A stretch of 64,000 nucleotides of DNA from the NCBI RefSeq assembly GCF_011009015.1, contig NZ_CP048878.1, positions 1,353,501-1,417,500 of the forward strand, in the 5' to 3' direction. The translations under genes and the position numbers were made by a program. The number at the start of each line of letters is the position of its first letter. The first letter of the stretch is position 1. This document shows positions 23,467 to 31,839 of this stretch, piece after piece. Origin of the DNA: Spartinivicinus ruber. GTDB taxonomy: Bacteria; Pseudomonadota; Gammaproteobacteria; Pseudomonadales; Zooshikellaceae. A model generated the notes under the pieces. It saw only the letters and a list, made by a program, of their open reading frames with translations, searched no databases and was not told where the DNA came from.

Positions 23467-23829
23467 TTGCTATCTGGACGTACAGTAACCAAAGAGCAGA
23501 AACAATTTCATGATACCCTGGCAGAACACGTCGGCTGTATTGCATGCAGAAAAGCAGGCAGCTACAACAACTGGGTATCAATCCACCATATCGATGGCAG
23601 AACTAAAGACCACGCTCATTGGTATGTATTACCCCTATGTGCTGGACACCACCAAGACGGAACCGGCCATAACATATTAAAAGGCTGGGCAATCCACCCA
23701 TACAAGGCACGTTTTGAAAAGCGCTACGGCACCCAACATCAGTCGTATATCGAATGCTTACACCTACTTGCTAAAAACCACTGTCCTCTACCAGAAGGAT
23801 TAAAAACTTGGATAAGGGAAACAAAATGA
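23467..23829 (+). CDS. Ref-like HNH nuclease
   Basis: 120 residues from TTG with AGGAG upstream. 'HVGCIACRKAG', 'VSIHHIDGRT' and 'VLPLCAGHHQDG' form the zinc-binding and HNH-like core of the phage P1 Ref family, RecA-dependent nucleases that cut at D-loops. P1 Ref is longer; this is the C-terminal catalytic part, as in many prophages. It overlaps the next gene by ATGA. Confidence 0.75.
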   Translation: MLSGRTVTKEQKQFHDTLAEHVGCIACRKAGSYNNWVSIHHIDGRTKDHAHWYVLPLCAGHHQDGTGHNILKGWAIHPYKARFEKRYGTQHQSYIECLHLLAKNHCPLPEGLKTWIRETK

Positions 23830-24089
23830 CAAGCATCAACTTGCCACTCATAAAACAGCAGTTTCCAAAATCAATGTTTAAGCAGTTAGTCAAGCCCGCT
23901 GTCAGTAAAACCGCAATAAACGTAAAGCCCGGTCAGTGGGTATGGGAAGACGGAAAAGGCAACACATACAGCCTAGATGGAATAGTTGAATGGCACACCC
24001 GCAGTGGACCAGACAATGAAGCTCAAGCCATGTACGAAGTTTATTTAAAACTAAGCCAATTACATGGCCACGCAGTAGAAAGGTGTTAA
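23826..24089 (+). CDS. Hypothetical phage protein, 87 aa
   Basis: Start ATG 23826 overlaps the Ref-like stop. 'VKPGQWVWEDGKGNTYSLDG' is a short beta-rich motif; the family is unknown to me. It sits in the delayed-early nuclease block (Ref-like, Vsr/DUF559-like). Confidence 0.45.
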   Translation: MTSINLPLIKQQFPKSMFKQLVKPAVSKTAINVKPGQWVWEDGKGNTYSLDGIVEWHTRSGPDNEAQAMYEVYLKLSQLHGHAVERC

Positions 24090-24121
24090 TCAACTAAGGA
24101 CATAAATAACGGGGGTGAGGT

Positions 24122-24367
24122 ATGAACTGGAAAAAATCAATTTGTCAGTGTGGATTGGGTGAACAGCATTATCGCTATGATCGAGAAGATTGGGCCGGTG
24201 TTACTTACTGTCATGGAAATGACGGTAAAACACTGACTAAGAAATGGATCGGTTTTACTCCTGATGGGCAAACCACTAGAGCATACAGGATTCCTGAAAA
24301 CCTTATGAAAAAGATTGATGATCTTTTCCCTATAACAAAAAAAGAGCTAATCAGTGAGCAAGCTTGA
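24122..24367 (+). CDS. Small hypothetical phage protein, 81 aa
   Basis: Opens with a CQC...YCH group ('KKSICQCGLGEQHYRYD', 'GVTYCHGNDG') that may bind zinc. It overlaps the next gene by 14 bases, supporting co-translation. No function assigned. Confidence 0.45.
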   Translation: MNWKKSICQCGLGEQHYRYDREDWAGVTYCHGNDGKTLTKKWIGFTPDGQTTRAYRIPENLMKKIDDLFPITKKELISEQA

Positions 24368-24671
24368 AACCACTTTAGAATTTTACTTAAAAGCACACAA
24401 GCTACCTAAGCCACTCACTGAATATAGATTCCACCCAACTAGAAAATGGCGCTTTGACTTCGCCTGGCCAGATAAAAAGTTAGCCGTTGAGGTAGAAGGC
24501 GGTGGATGGGTAAACGGAAGACACAACCGAGGCAAGGGCTTTGCCAACGACATGGAGAAATACCACGAAGCAATGAGCCTCGGCTGGAACATCTACCGCT
24601 GCAACAGCGAGCTAATCCACAGTGGCCGAGCGGTAGAGCTTATACAAAAGCTGTTGTCTGCTAGTTCCTAG
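24354..24671 (+). CDS. PD-(D/E)XK-type phage nuclease (Vsr/DUF559-like)
   Basis: 105 residues from GTG. 'WRFDFAWPDKKLAVEVEGGG' contains the D...E-x-E core of PD-(D/E)XK nucleases, and 'GFANDMEKYHEAMSLGWNIY' matches the following helix and strand. Such small proteins occur in the delayed-early region of many prophages and are thought to process branched or replicating DNA. The metal-dependent nuclease role is known from the fold, not shown here. Confidence 0.75.
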   Translation: MSKLETTLEFYLKAHKLPKPLTEYRFHPTRKWRFDFAWPDKKLAVEVEGGGWVNGRHNRGKGFANDMEKYHEAMSLGWNIYRCNSELIHSGRAVELIQKLLSASS

Positions 24672-24676
24672 TAGGC

Positions 24677-24910
24677 GTGCTAGACAGTCTGAGACCGAAT
24701 TAGGGGGTGAGACACACAACAAACTAAGTACAACGCATTAAGTCTAAATCAGTCGCTAATACCTGAATTAGAGCGGCTAACACCAAATCAACAAGCATAA
24801 ATCAAGAAAACCAACAACAAGAATAAAGCCTCCAATTTGCCGCTACTTATCGTGCTAGAGAGGCTAAGACCATATTAGTAAGAACGAATAAACCCTTGAA
24901 GGAGTGAAGT
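24677..24910. other. Non-coding stretch with imperfect direct repeats
   Basis: CGTGCTAGACAGTCTGAGAC (24677 onward) is echoed by CGTGCTAGAGAGGCTAAGAC at about 24849. Between them lies GAATTAGAGCGGCTAACACC, a weaker third echo. There is no protein frame. It lies directly upstream of the antiterminator and could be a binding region for a regulator. Confidence 0.4.
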
Positions 24911-25483
24911 ATGGTAAATGCAAACGTAATGGCATTATTAGCCCATGGCAGTATCAATTACGAAGGTGTGCCTGGTGGTACTCCCCAATTAACCGCTGAA
25001 GATGTTGCTGGTGCATTAGGTATGGGTAACCTACCACGAGAGGCGTACTTATTAGGATTGTTAAAGTATGCAGGTGATAAGACTGTGTTGTATGAGTTGG
25101 ATACCCTGGTTCAAAAGTATGTGATAGGTGTGGGGGTGAAGGAGAAATGGCGCGAACCATGGCCAAATGACAAAAAGCGTTCCCTAATTTTCTTTAAACA
25201 ATTTGCAAGACAGATGATTAATGAAGTGATAACAGAAAACATTTGTAATTCCTGTAAAGGAACAGGTGTTGATCGTCGTTCAAATAAGTATAGAAAATGT
25301 AATTGTAATAATGGAAAACGGGAGCCGTTAAAAAAAGACTTAGCTAAATTTTGTGGTATGAGTGATAAATGTTGGCGTGAGCGCTGGCACACACGTTATA
25401 CAGAAACATTAAAGCAAATTCATTATTGGCATGGTCAGGTGCTTTGGCATTTAAATGAATTTGTTGAAAAAAAATCAGAATAA
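24911..25483 (+). CDS. Q-type phage antiterminator
   Basis: 190 residues. The middle contains a zinc-binding module ('NICNSCKGTGVDRR', then 'KCNCNNGKREPLKK') followed by a helix-turn-helix-like part ('LAKFCGMSDKCWRERWHTRY'), the lay-out of the 21/82-type Q proteins. It is followed at once by a promoter and terminator of late type, exactly where Q acts, so it is expected to let RNA polymerase read through into the lysis and head genes. Confidence 0.8.
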   Translation: MVNANVMALLAHGSINYEGVPGGTPQLTAEDVAGALGMGNLPREAYLLGLLKYAGDKTVLYELDTLVQKYVIGVGVKEKWREPWPNDKKRSLIFFKQFARQMINEVITENICNSCKGTGVDRRSNKYRKCNCNNGKREPLKKDLAKFCGMSDKCWRERWHTRYTETLKQIHYWHGQVLWHLNEFVEKKSE

Positions 25484-25486
25484 GTT

Positions 25487-25515
25487 TTGACAGGGTGCGC
25501 TGAATTGTGTACTCT
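25487..25515 (+). promoter_or_regulatory. Phage late promoter (pR'-like)
   Basis: TTGACA (25487-25492), 17 bases, TACTCT (25510-25515). The -35 box is consensus and lies 4 bases after the antiterminator stop, matching the Q-pR'-tR' arrangement of lambdoid phages. Confidence 0.75.
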
Positions 25516-25577
25516 AACTCCAGAATGTATTTTTATGTCTAAATTAAAGTGCATTCAAGTATAGAAAGTTTCGGGAA

Positions 25578-25607
25578 AAGCCTCATCATTCGATGGGGCT
25601 TTTTTTA
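25578..25607 (+). terminator. Late-operon terminator (tR'-like)
   Basis: AAGCCTCATC pairs with GATGGGGCTT (one wobble) around ATTC, followed by TTTTTT. It lies about 60 bases after the late promoter. Q-modified polymerase would read through it. Confidence 0.8.
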
Positions 25608-25643
25608 TGCCTGCAGAAAACCATTTCCCTACTAGATATCACT

Positions 25644-25817
25644 ATGGACACTACTAATTTATACGCTGGCTCGCTTGTTAGATTAAAATCAGGCGGGCCA
25701 GTAATGACTGTTATTAATGTAAATACTTCAACTGTCGAATGCCGTTGGTTTGATGGTGCTACCCCACATAAAGACGTATTCCCTAAATCTACTTTAGAGC
25801 AAGTTAATTCTTTTTAA
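25644..25817 (+). CDS. YodC/DUF2158-family small protein
   Basis: Start ATG 25644; the extension to 25593 runs through the terminator and is rejected. 57 residues: 'AGSLVRLKSGGPVMTVINVN' and 'VECRWFDG' match the DUF2158 family, a small SH3-like barrel of unknown function often found in phages. First gene of the late operon. Confidence 0.75.
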   Translation: MDTTNLYAGSLVRLKSGGPVMTVINVNTSTVECRWFDGATPHKDVFPKSTLEQVNSF

Positions 25818-25819
25818 CT

Positions 25820-26242
25820 ATGAAAATCACTAAACTCGTTGTGCATTGTTCTGATACACCAGACGATAGAGATATATCAGCTGAGGATATCCATCGCTGG
25901 CATAAAGAACGGGGGTGGGATGGCATCGGATACCATAAAGTGATTAAACGTGATGGCACCGTTGAGAATGGACGCCCTGAGTTCTGGCCTGGTGCACATG
26001 TTAAAGGCCATAATCAATGTAGCCTGGGTGTTTGCTTAATTGGCCGTAACTGCATTACTTCCGGTCAGTTAATTAGCTTAGGAAAAGTAATTGACGATTG
26101 GCTATTGAAATATCCTGATGCTGAAGTAGTTGGCCATTGTGGTTTAGACCCTGGGAAAACCTGCCCTAACTTTGATGTGCCTGAGTGGTGGATTTCGGTT
26201 AAGGATATTAGGAAATATAGCCAGAATGGAGTTAACGATTAG
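25820..26242 (+). CDS. Endolysin, N-acetylmuramoyl-L-alanine amidase (T7 lysozyme type)
   Basis: 140 residues. Zinc ligands and catalytic residues of the Amidase_2 fold are visible: 'LVVHCSDTP', 'GIGYHKVIKRDG', 'GHNQCSLGVCLIG' and 'VVGHCGLDPGKTCPNF'. There is no signal peptide, so it needs the neighbouring holins to reach the peptidoglycan. It overlaps the next small gene by 17 bases. Confidence 0.9.
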   Translation: MKITKLVVHCSDTPDDRDISAEDIHRWHKERGWDGIGYHKVIKRDGTVENGRPEFWPGAHVKGHNQCSLGVCLIGRNCITSGQLISLGKVIDDWLLKYPDAEVVGHCGLDPGKTCPNFDVPEWWISVKDIRKYSQNGVND

Positions 26243-26396
26243 CTTTTTCATTATTCTTGCAGCCACCTTTATTGGCACTGCATTACCTGCCATTGGTTTA
26301 TTAATTTACTGTAATCACCAACGCAATAAGTATTCCCAAGACTACTTAAATAGAAAGTGCAAACTAAATGATAGCCACTATCATCACAGCCGTTAG
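26226..26396 (+). CDS. Small membrane protein of the lysis cassette
   Basis: 56 residues from ATG 26226, overlapping the end of the amidase and the start of the next gene. One hydrophobic segment (about residues 6-27) is followed by a basic tail. Position and layout suggest a spanin component or accessory lysis protein; the exact role is open. Confidence 0.5.
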   Translation: MELTISFFIILAATFIGTALPAIGLLIYCNHQRNKYSQDYLNRKCKLNDSHYHHSR

Positions 26397-26760
26397 TAGT
26401 TTATTTCAATCCTATTTAACCAACAAACAACACAAAGCCGAACTTAAGCAAGCCATCCACCAAAAGCAATTAGACGAAATTCAGCAAGGTAATATCAGTG
26501 CTTCAGAGCTAGATTCGTTGAGTATTCAGTCGCGAGGCTGGAAAGATGACTTTTTGTTGATTATTACGGTTTTACCCCTAGTCATTTGTTTTTTGCCTGA
26601 CATGAGTATTTATATTCAGGATGGCTTTGATGCCTTAAAAGCTAGCGTGCCTGAGTGGTACTTATATGCCTTAGCCCTTGTTTTTATCGATACCTTTGGA
26701 TTTAGAAGAATACTGCGTAGTGTGTTAGTTCAGTATTTAACGAATAAATTTGGTAAATAA
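26368..26760 (+). CDS. Holin-like protein (GTA 3-TM type)
   Basis: 130 residues. An amphipathic N-terminal part with a charged helix (about 20-50) is followed by 'SRGWKDDFLLIITVLPLVIC' and two further hydrophobic stretches with 'GFDALKASVPEWYLYALALV'. These match the three-helix holin family described in gene-transfer agents. It probably opens the inner membrane for endolysin release. Confidence 0.7.
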   Translation: MIATIITAVSSLFQSYLTNKQHKAELKQAIHQKQLDEIQQGNISASELDSLSIQSRGWKDDFLLIITVLPLVICFLPDMSIYIQDGFDALKASVPEWYLYALALVFIDTFGFRRILRSVLVQYLTNKFGK

Positions 26761-26780
26761 CTGACAACACGGTTAACCAG

Positions 26781-27002
26781 ATGGTAACTGACAAAATCAT
26801 ATCCAATGCCCCTTATGTCGCCAGTGCTGCCACTGTGATTGCAGGTCTAACACTTAAAGACTGGGGTGTGATAATCGGTATTATTCTGACCACGACTACT
26901 GTTGTTGTTAATTGGGTGTATAAGCACCGGCAGGATAAACGAGAGACGGTTTTGTTTTATCAGCAGGTAAATCGAGGTGGTGCTGATATAGATAAAGAGT
27001 AA
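26781..27002 (+). CDS. Second holin-like membrane protein, 73 aa
   Basis: Two hydrophobic segments (about 8-25 and 27-46, 'DWGVIIGIILTTTTVVVNWV') and a charged C-terminus 'KHRQDKRE', the class II holin layout. With the preceding gene it may form a holin/antiholin pair. A terminator follows. Confidence 0.65.
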   Translation: MVTDKIISNAPYVASAATVIAGLTLKDWGVIIGIILTTTTVVVNWVYKHRQDKRETVLFYQQVNRGGADIDKE

Positions 27003-27025
27003 GGCTTCCTACAACCCCCAACCTT

Positions 27026-27048
27026 GCTCACTCTTGTGGGCTTTTTTT
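27026..27048 (+). terminator. Terminator after the lysis cassette
   Basis: GCTCAC-TCTT-GTGGGC (one wobble) followed by seven T. Late transcription must pass it with antitermination. Confidence 0.65.
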
Positions 27049-27074
27049 AAAACAATAAAGAAGATAGGTAATTT

Positions 27075-27806
27075 ATGAATATTATTCCTTTCGAATTTAA
27101 TCACTCATCAATTCGTGTTATCGACAAAAATGGTGAACCTTGGTTTGTGGCTAAAGATGTTGCAAAACTATTAGGTTATAGCAATCCAAACGCTACAATA
27201 GGTCGTCATTGTAAGGGGGTAACGAAACGTTACCTCCCCACCACTAGTGGAGTTCAAGAGTTAGCGATCATTCCGGAAAGTGATATATTTAGGTTAATTG
27301 TTAAATCTAAACTTCCAGAGGCTCAAAAGTTTGAAGAGTGGGTAATGGGAGAAGTATTGCCAAGTATTCGCAAAACTGGCAGCTATGGACTAACTCAAAT
27401 TGATTGGTCTAATCCACAACAAATTGCAGGTATCTTGGCTCAATCAATGGAAAAAATACAAGAACAAAGCCTGCAAATAGAAGTAATGAAACCGCAAGCA
27501 GAGGCCTATCATCGCATTGCTGAATCCGATGGTGCATTGTGCATTACTAATGCAGCTAAAGACTTACAAGTGAGGCCAAAAGATTTATTTAATTGGTTAT
27601 CTGAAAATAAATGGATATATCGCCGGACCGGTAATGCCAACTGGATAGCGTATCAGGATAAAATTCAACGTGGCCTGTTAGAACATAAAGTGACTGAAGT
27701 ATACCGTTCCGATGGAACAGAAAAGATAGTTGAGCAAGTTAGGGTTACCCCAAAAGGACTAACATTTCTAGCAAAACAGTTGAATCAAGCATTATTAGTG
27801 CATTAA
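27075..27806 (+). CDS. Phage antirepressor (Bro-N plus KilAC)
   Basis: 243 residues. The N-terminal Bro domain (about 1-105) has 'PWFVAKDVAKLLGYSNPNAT' and 'WVMGEVLPSIRKTGSYGL'. The C-terminal ANT/KilAC domain (about 125-240) has 'ITNAAKDLQVRPKDLFNWLS' and 'RRTGNANWIAYQDKIQRGLL'. Such proteins counter repressors or regulate lysis-lysogeny. It is unusual in being inside the late operon, flanked by terminators on both sides, and may be independently controlled. Confidence 0.85.
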   Translation: MNIIPFEFNHSSIRVIDKNGEPWFVAKDVAKLLGYSNPNATIGRHCKGVTKRYLPTTSGVQELAIIPESDIFRLIVKSKLPEAQKFEEWVMGEVLPSIRKTGSYGLTQIDWSNPQQIAGILAQSMEKIQEQSLQIEVMKPQAEAYHRIAESDGALCITNAAKDLQVRPKDLFNWLSENKWIYRRTGNANWIAYQDKIQRGLLEHKVTEVYRSDGTEKIVEQVRVTPKGLTFLAKQLNQALLVH

Positions 27807-27834
27807 TTTAACCAGTAAACTCAAAAGGAAGCTT

Positions 27835-27858
27835 GCCCACTTCGGTGGGCTTTTTTTT
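27835..27858 (+). terminator. Rho-independent terminator
   Basis: GCCCAC-TTCG-GTGGGC followed by eight T, a textbook strong terminator after the antirepressor. Confidence 0.9.
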
Positions 27859-27869
27859 AGGTATTTATT

Positions 27870-27968
27870 ATGCGATTTATCTTATTAGTCGTTTTAGTCT
27901 CTTCACTATTTAATTACTCACTAACTACTACTGACGTAGATAGCAACACTAAAGAACATCATGCCTAA
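27870..27968 (+). CDS. Small signal-anchored peptide, 32 aa
   Basis: Begins MRFILLVVLVSSLFNYS, a hydrophobic leader, then a short acidic tail. The stop overlaps the HNH gene's start region. There is no strong ribosome-binding site, as the T-run is directly upstream. Could be a short membrane peptide; low certainty. Confidence 0.35.
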   Translation: MRFILLVVLVSSLFNYSLTTTDVDSNTKEHHA

Positions 27969-28326
27969 GCGCACACCTCGTCCTTGTCGATCATTAGGTT
28001 GCAATGGTTTAACCCGAGAAAAACACGGTTATTGTGAGCAACATAAACAACAAGCATCAGGCTGGACTCAGTGGCAAAAGAACAAAGGTAATCGTCACCA
28101 GCGTGGCTATGGTAAGCCATGGGAAAGACTGCGCAAGCTAGTACTAGAACGTGATACTTACTTATGCCAAGCGTGTTTATTAATGAATAAATACACACCT
28201 GCGAATAGTGTTGACCACATTAAACCCAAGAGCCAAGGCGGTGATGATGCACTTGAAAATCTACAAGCCATTTGTCGTCCTTGTCACCAGAAAAAAACCG
28301 ATCAAGAAAAAAATTATCGTCGCTAA
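27961..28326 (+). CDS. HNH endonuclease next to the terminase
   Basis: 121 residues. Zinc cysteines lie in 'YLCQACLLMNK' and 'AICRPCHQKK'; the HNH core is 'ANSVDHIKPKSQGGDDALEN'. HNH proteins in this position assist the terminase in cutting cos ends in HK97-like phages, and a cos-like sequence follows directly. A basic Cys-rich N-terminus precedes it. Confidence 0.85.
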   Translation: MPKRTPRPCRSLGCNGLTREKHGYCEQHKQQASGWTQWQKNKGNRHQRGYGKPWERLRKLVLERDTYLCQACLLMNKYTPANSVDHIKPKSQGGDDALENLQAICRPCHQKKTDQEKNYRR

Positions 28327-28395
28327 GACTGCCTGAGAGCCTTTCTAAGCAATGCTGCCCACAATTAATGGCAAGGTATTAATAATAATGCCATA

Positions 28396-28406
28396 GGGGG
28401 GCGGGG
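28396..28406. other. Candidate cos site
   Basis: GGGGGGCGGGG followed by TTAATCTCT lies in the 160-base gap between the HNH gene and the small terminase. A G-rich cohesive-end motif in this position is common in HNH-bearing cos phages. There is no gene in this gap. Confidence 0.5.
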
Positions 28407-28487
28407 TTAATCTCTGTGGCTTGTAGCTAGGTATCGAGCGTTTCAAGAATTTTTTTATTTCCGCGAAATTAAAAATTACAACATGCG

Positions 28488-28940
28488 ATGGCTAGAGGTC
28501 GAAAACCAAAGCCCACCCAGCAGAAGTTACTCGCGGGGAATCCCGGCAAACGGGCTTTAAATCATGATGAACCGAGTTATGGTGCACTGACTAATGTTGA
28601 CCCACCTGCCTGGTTGGATGCTACTGCTACAGAGTTGTGGGGCTATCTAGCCCCGAAGTTAATCAAGAGTGGTGTATTAACTGAAGTTGACTTTCATAAC
28701 CTGGAAATCTTTTGTACGGCATACGCGCGCTGGCGGGCCGCTGAAGCAGCGATAGAACAACACGGCATTATGGTCACAGATAACAACGGTAACTTAAAGA
28801 AAAGCCCGGCTTGTACCGTGGCGAACGAATCCATTAAACAGGTGGATAGCTACGGTGCCAAGTTGGGTCTTGATCCTGCCAGTCGTGCTCGATTAGCGGT
28901 TGGCCAGCCAGCGGAAGAAACCAACGAATTTAATCTATGA
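28488..28940 (+). CDS. Terminase small subunit (P27 family)
   Basis: 150 residues. 'RGRKPKPTQQKLLAGNPGKR' is the typical opening and 'ESIKQVDSYGAKLGLDPASR' the typical end of P27-family small terminases. It recognises the packaging site and recruits the large subunit, whose gene overlaps by four bases. Confidence 0.9.
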   Translation: MARGRKPKPTQQKLLAGNPGKRALNHDEPSYGALTNVDPPAWLDATATELWGYLAPKLIKSGVLTEVDFHNLEIFCTAYARWRAAEAAIEQHGIMVTDNNGNLKKSPACTVANESIKQVDSYGAKLGLDPASRARLAVGQPAEETNEFNL

Positions 28941-30634
28941 CGAATTACGAGCGAGCTGAACATTATGCGAAAGCGGTGGTCTCTGGTGACATACCGGCTT
29001 GCCAATACGTTATTCAAGCGTGTCAGCGCCATTTAACTGACTTAACCCAAGTTGATGATCCTGATTTCCCTTATTATTTTGATGAGGAAAAAGCCGAGCG
29101 CATTTGTAAATTTGTTCAGCTACTGCCGCATACCAAAGGCAAGTGGGCCTCTAAAAAGCAAAATATTCATTTAGAGCCCTGGCAGTGTTTTGCGTTTGGT
29201 GTGCCATTTGGCTGGTGCAGAAAAAAAGACCACACCCGCCGTTATCGTGAGGTGTATTACGAAGTCCCCCGTAAAAACGGCAAGTCCATTTTGGCGGCAG
29301 GCGTTGGCTTATATTGCTTTGCCATGGATGGTGAGTTTGGTGCAGAGGTTTACTCAGGCGCTACCACTGAAAAACAAGCCTGGGAGGTGTTTCGACCAGC
29401 CAAAATCATGGTCGAGAAAAGGCCGAAGCTGCAGGAACATGCGGGCATTCAAATCAATGCGAAAAACATGCATATTGTATTAGATCATGCCCGCTTTGAA
29501 CCGTTGATTGGTAATCCGGGTGATGGTGCTTCACCCAGTTGTGCATTAATTGATGAGTACCACGAACACCAAACCAGTGATTTATACGACACCATGCGTT
29601 CAGGTATGGGCGCTAGAGAGCAGCCATTATTATTTGTGATTACCACGGCAGGCTTTAACATTGCTGGGCCTTGTTATGATAAACGACAAGAAGTGATTAA
29701 TATCCTTAACGGTTCCGTGCCGAATGATGAACTGTGGGGGCTGATTTATACCATTGATGAAGACGACGACTGGACCCAACCGGAAGCATTAATCAAAGCC
29801 AATCCGAATTACAATGTATCGGTATTGGAGGATTTTTTATTATCCCAGCAAGCCAGTGCTGTCGCCAATGCCAGCCGCCAAAATCCATTTAAAACGAAGC
29901 ACCTGAATGTTTGGGTCAATGCCCGTGAAGCCTGGATTAATTTAGTCGATTGGCATCGTTGCTGTGATAAAAGGTTATCCCTTGACGATTTTAAAGGCGA
30001 TGAGGCTGTTTTTGCCATTGACTTATCCTCACACATTGATATTTGTTCTTTTGTGCAGGTATTTACCCGTCAAGTCGCAGATAAACAGCATTATTATGCC
30101 TTTTCTCGTCACTATTTACCGGAAGACACGATCTATGACGAGAATAATAAAAACCACTCTGCGTATCAGCAGTGGTTAAACGAGGGTTATTTAACGAAAA
30201 CTGATGGGGCTGAAATTGATTACAGTCAAGTCAGGCAAGATATTCTAGAACTATCCGAGCAACATCAAGTCAGGGAAATTCCCCATGACCCTTGGGGCGC
30301 GGTACAACTGGCACAAGAACTGGATCAATACCATTTAAATCCGGTTAAATTTCCTCAAACCACCTCTAACTTTTCACCGGCGATGAAAGAGTTAGAAGCC
30401 GCGATAAAAGCCCAACGACTTCACCACGATGGCAACCCCATTTTAACCTGGATGATGTCGAACGTAACGGTGAAAGAAGACGCTAACGAAAATATCTTTC
30501 CGCGCAAAGAAAAACCCCATAACAAAATTGATGGTGCCGTTGCATTAATTATGGGTATTGGCCGCTCGATGCTCGACGATGACAACCCTTCATTAAATAA
30601 AGTGTACGAAAACCACGGCATTCGTTTTCTATGA
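28937..30634 (+). CDS. Terminase large subunit
   Basis: 565 residues. The ATPase domain has Walker A 'VPRKNGKSILAAG' (about residues 109-121) and Walker B 'SCALIDEYHEH'. The C-terminal nuclease carries 'FAIDLSSHIDICSF' and a later 'IPHDPWGAVQLA'. It motors DNA into the HK97-type capsid and cuts it. The next gene (portal) starts 4 bases before its end. Confidence 0.95.
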   Translation: MTNYERAEHYAKAVVSGDIPACQYVIQACQRHLTDLTQVDDPDFPYYFDEEKAERICKFVQLLPHTKGKWASKKQNIHLEPWQCFAFGVPFGWCRKKDHTRRYREVYYEVPRKNGKSILAAGVGLYCFAMDGEFGAEVYSGATTEKQAWEVFRPAKIMVEKRPKLQEHAGIQINAKNMHIVLDHARFEPLIGNPGDGASPSCALIDEYHEHQTSDLYDTMRSGMGAREQPLLFVITTAGFNIAGPCYDKRQEVINILNGSVPNDELWGLIYTIDEDDDWTQPEALIKANPNYNVSVLEDFLLSQQASAVANASRQNPFKTKHLNVWVNAREAWINLVDWHRCCDKRLSLDDFKGDEAVFAIDLSSHIDICSFVQVFTRQVADKQHYYAFSRHYLPEDTIYDENNKNHSAYQQWLNEGYLTKTDGAEIDYSQVRQDILELSEQHQVREIPHDPWGAVQLAQELDQYHLNPVKFPQTTSNFSPAMKELEAAIKAQRLHHDGNPILTWMMSNVTVKEDANENIFPRKEKPHNKIDGAVALIMGIGRSMLDDDNPSLNKVYENHGIRFL

Positions 30635-31839
30635 GTTTTTTTAAAAAACTGTTTACCAAAAGTCAGGCGGTCCCATTTGATTCCCATGCTTTGCTGCAAG
30701 CGTTAGGCATGGGTTATGAAACTGATACCAATATCACGGTTACGCCTGAGAGTGCCATGCGTTGTTGCACGGTGTTTTCCTGTATTCGGGTATTGGCTGA
30801 ATCAGTTGGCCAGTTACCGCTGAATTATTTTGTGCAGCAAGGTGAAAAACGGGTAAAAGCCACTGGGAGTCGTCTTTATCACCTACTTAAACTGTCGCCG
30901 AACAGTTATATGACCTCCCAAGAGTTATGGGAGTTGTGCATTACCCATTTATGTTTGCGAGGTAATTTTTACGCCTATAAAAATACGGTAAAGGGTGAGC
31001 TACGGGAACTACTACCCTTAAACCCAGATAACGTAGAACCCAAATTACTGGACAATTACACCCTGGTTTACGATGTCACCTTCGCTAATGGTAGCCGCGA
31101 CATTCTTACCGCTGATGAAGTCTTCCATGTAAAGGGGTTTTCCGTTGATGGCATCAAAGGCGTGTCACCCATTAGCTATGCCCGCAATGCCATTGGCTTG
31201 GGTTTAGCCACGGAAAAACACGGTTCTAAATTATTCAGTAATGGGGCGCGTCCTGGGGGCATTTTAAGCACGGATCAGCAGTTAACGGATGATGTGGTTA
31301 AGCGGGTTAAACAAAGCTGGGATGATCAATATCAAGGATTAGATAACGCCCATAAAGTCGCGATTTTAGAGGCGGGTTTACAATGGGTGAGTGTGGGCAT
31401 GACGTCAGATGATGCTCAGTTTTTAGAAACCCGCAAATACCAACGCTCGGAAATTTGTGGGTTATTTCGCGTGCCACCCCATATGGTGGGTGATTTAGAA
31501 AAAGCCACGTTTTCCAATATTGAACATCAAGCCCAAGAATTTGTGGTCAATGCACTGGTGCCGTATTTAACCCGGATTGAGCAGCGGATTCAGGTGAGTT
31601 TAATTCCTGAAGTCAAACGTGCCAGCCACTTTGCCAAGTTTAATGTGAATAGCCTGTTGCGAGGGGATATGAAATCCCGTGCCGAGTTTTACACCAAGCT
31701 GCAACAAACCGGCTCACTATCGCCCAATGAAATTCGGGCACTGGAAGATTTAGACCCAAGGGATGGCGGCGATATTTATTTAACCCCCATGAATATGCTG
31801 ATTAATGGTAAAGAGCCAGAGAAAAATGAAACTCACTAA
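30631..31839 (+). CDS. Portal protein, HK97 family
   Basis: 402 residues. 'RCCTVFSCIRVLAESVGQLP', 'LYHLLKLSPNSYMTSQELWE' and 'FRVPPHMVGDLEKATFSNIE' are hallmark stretches of HK97-type portals, which form the ring through which DNA passes. The C-terminus includes the usual 'GDMKSRAEFYTKLQQTGSLS'. It overlaps the protease gene. Confidence 0.95.
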   Translation: MSFFKKLFTKSQAVPFDSHALLQALGMGYETDTNITVTPESAMRCCTVFSCIRVLAESVGQLPLNYFVQQGEKRVKATGSRLYHLLKLSPNSYMTSQELWELCITHLCLRGNFYAYKNTVKGELRELLPLNPDNVEPKLLDNYTLVYDVTFANGSRDILTADEVFHVKGFSVDGIKGVSPISYARNAIGLGLATEKHGSKLFSNGARPGGILSTDQQLTDDVVKRVKQSWDDQYQGLDNAHKVAILEAGLQWVSVGMTSDDAQFLETRKYQRSEICGLFRVPPHMVGDLEKATFSNIEHQAQEFVVNALVPYLTRIEQRIQVSLIPEVKRASHFAKFNVNSLLRGDMKSRAEFYTKLQQTGSLSPNEIRALEDLDPRDGGDIYLTPMNMLINGKEPEKNETH

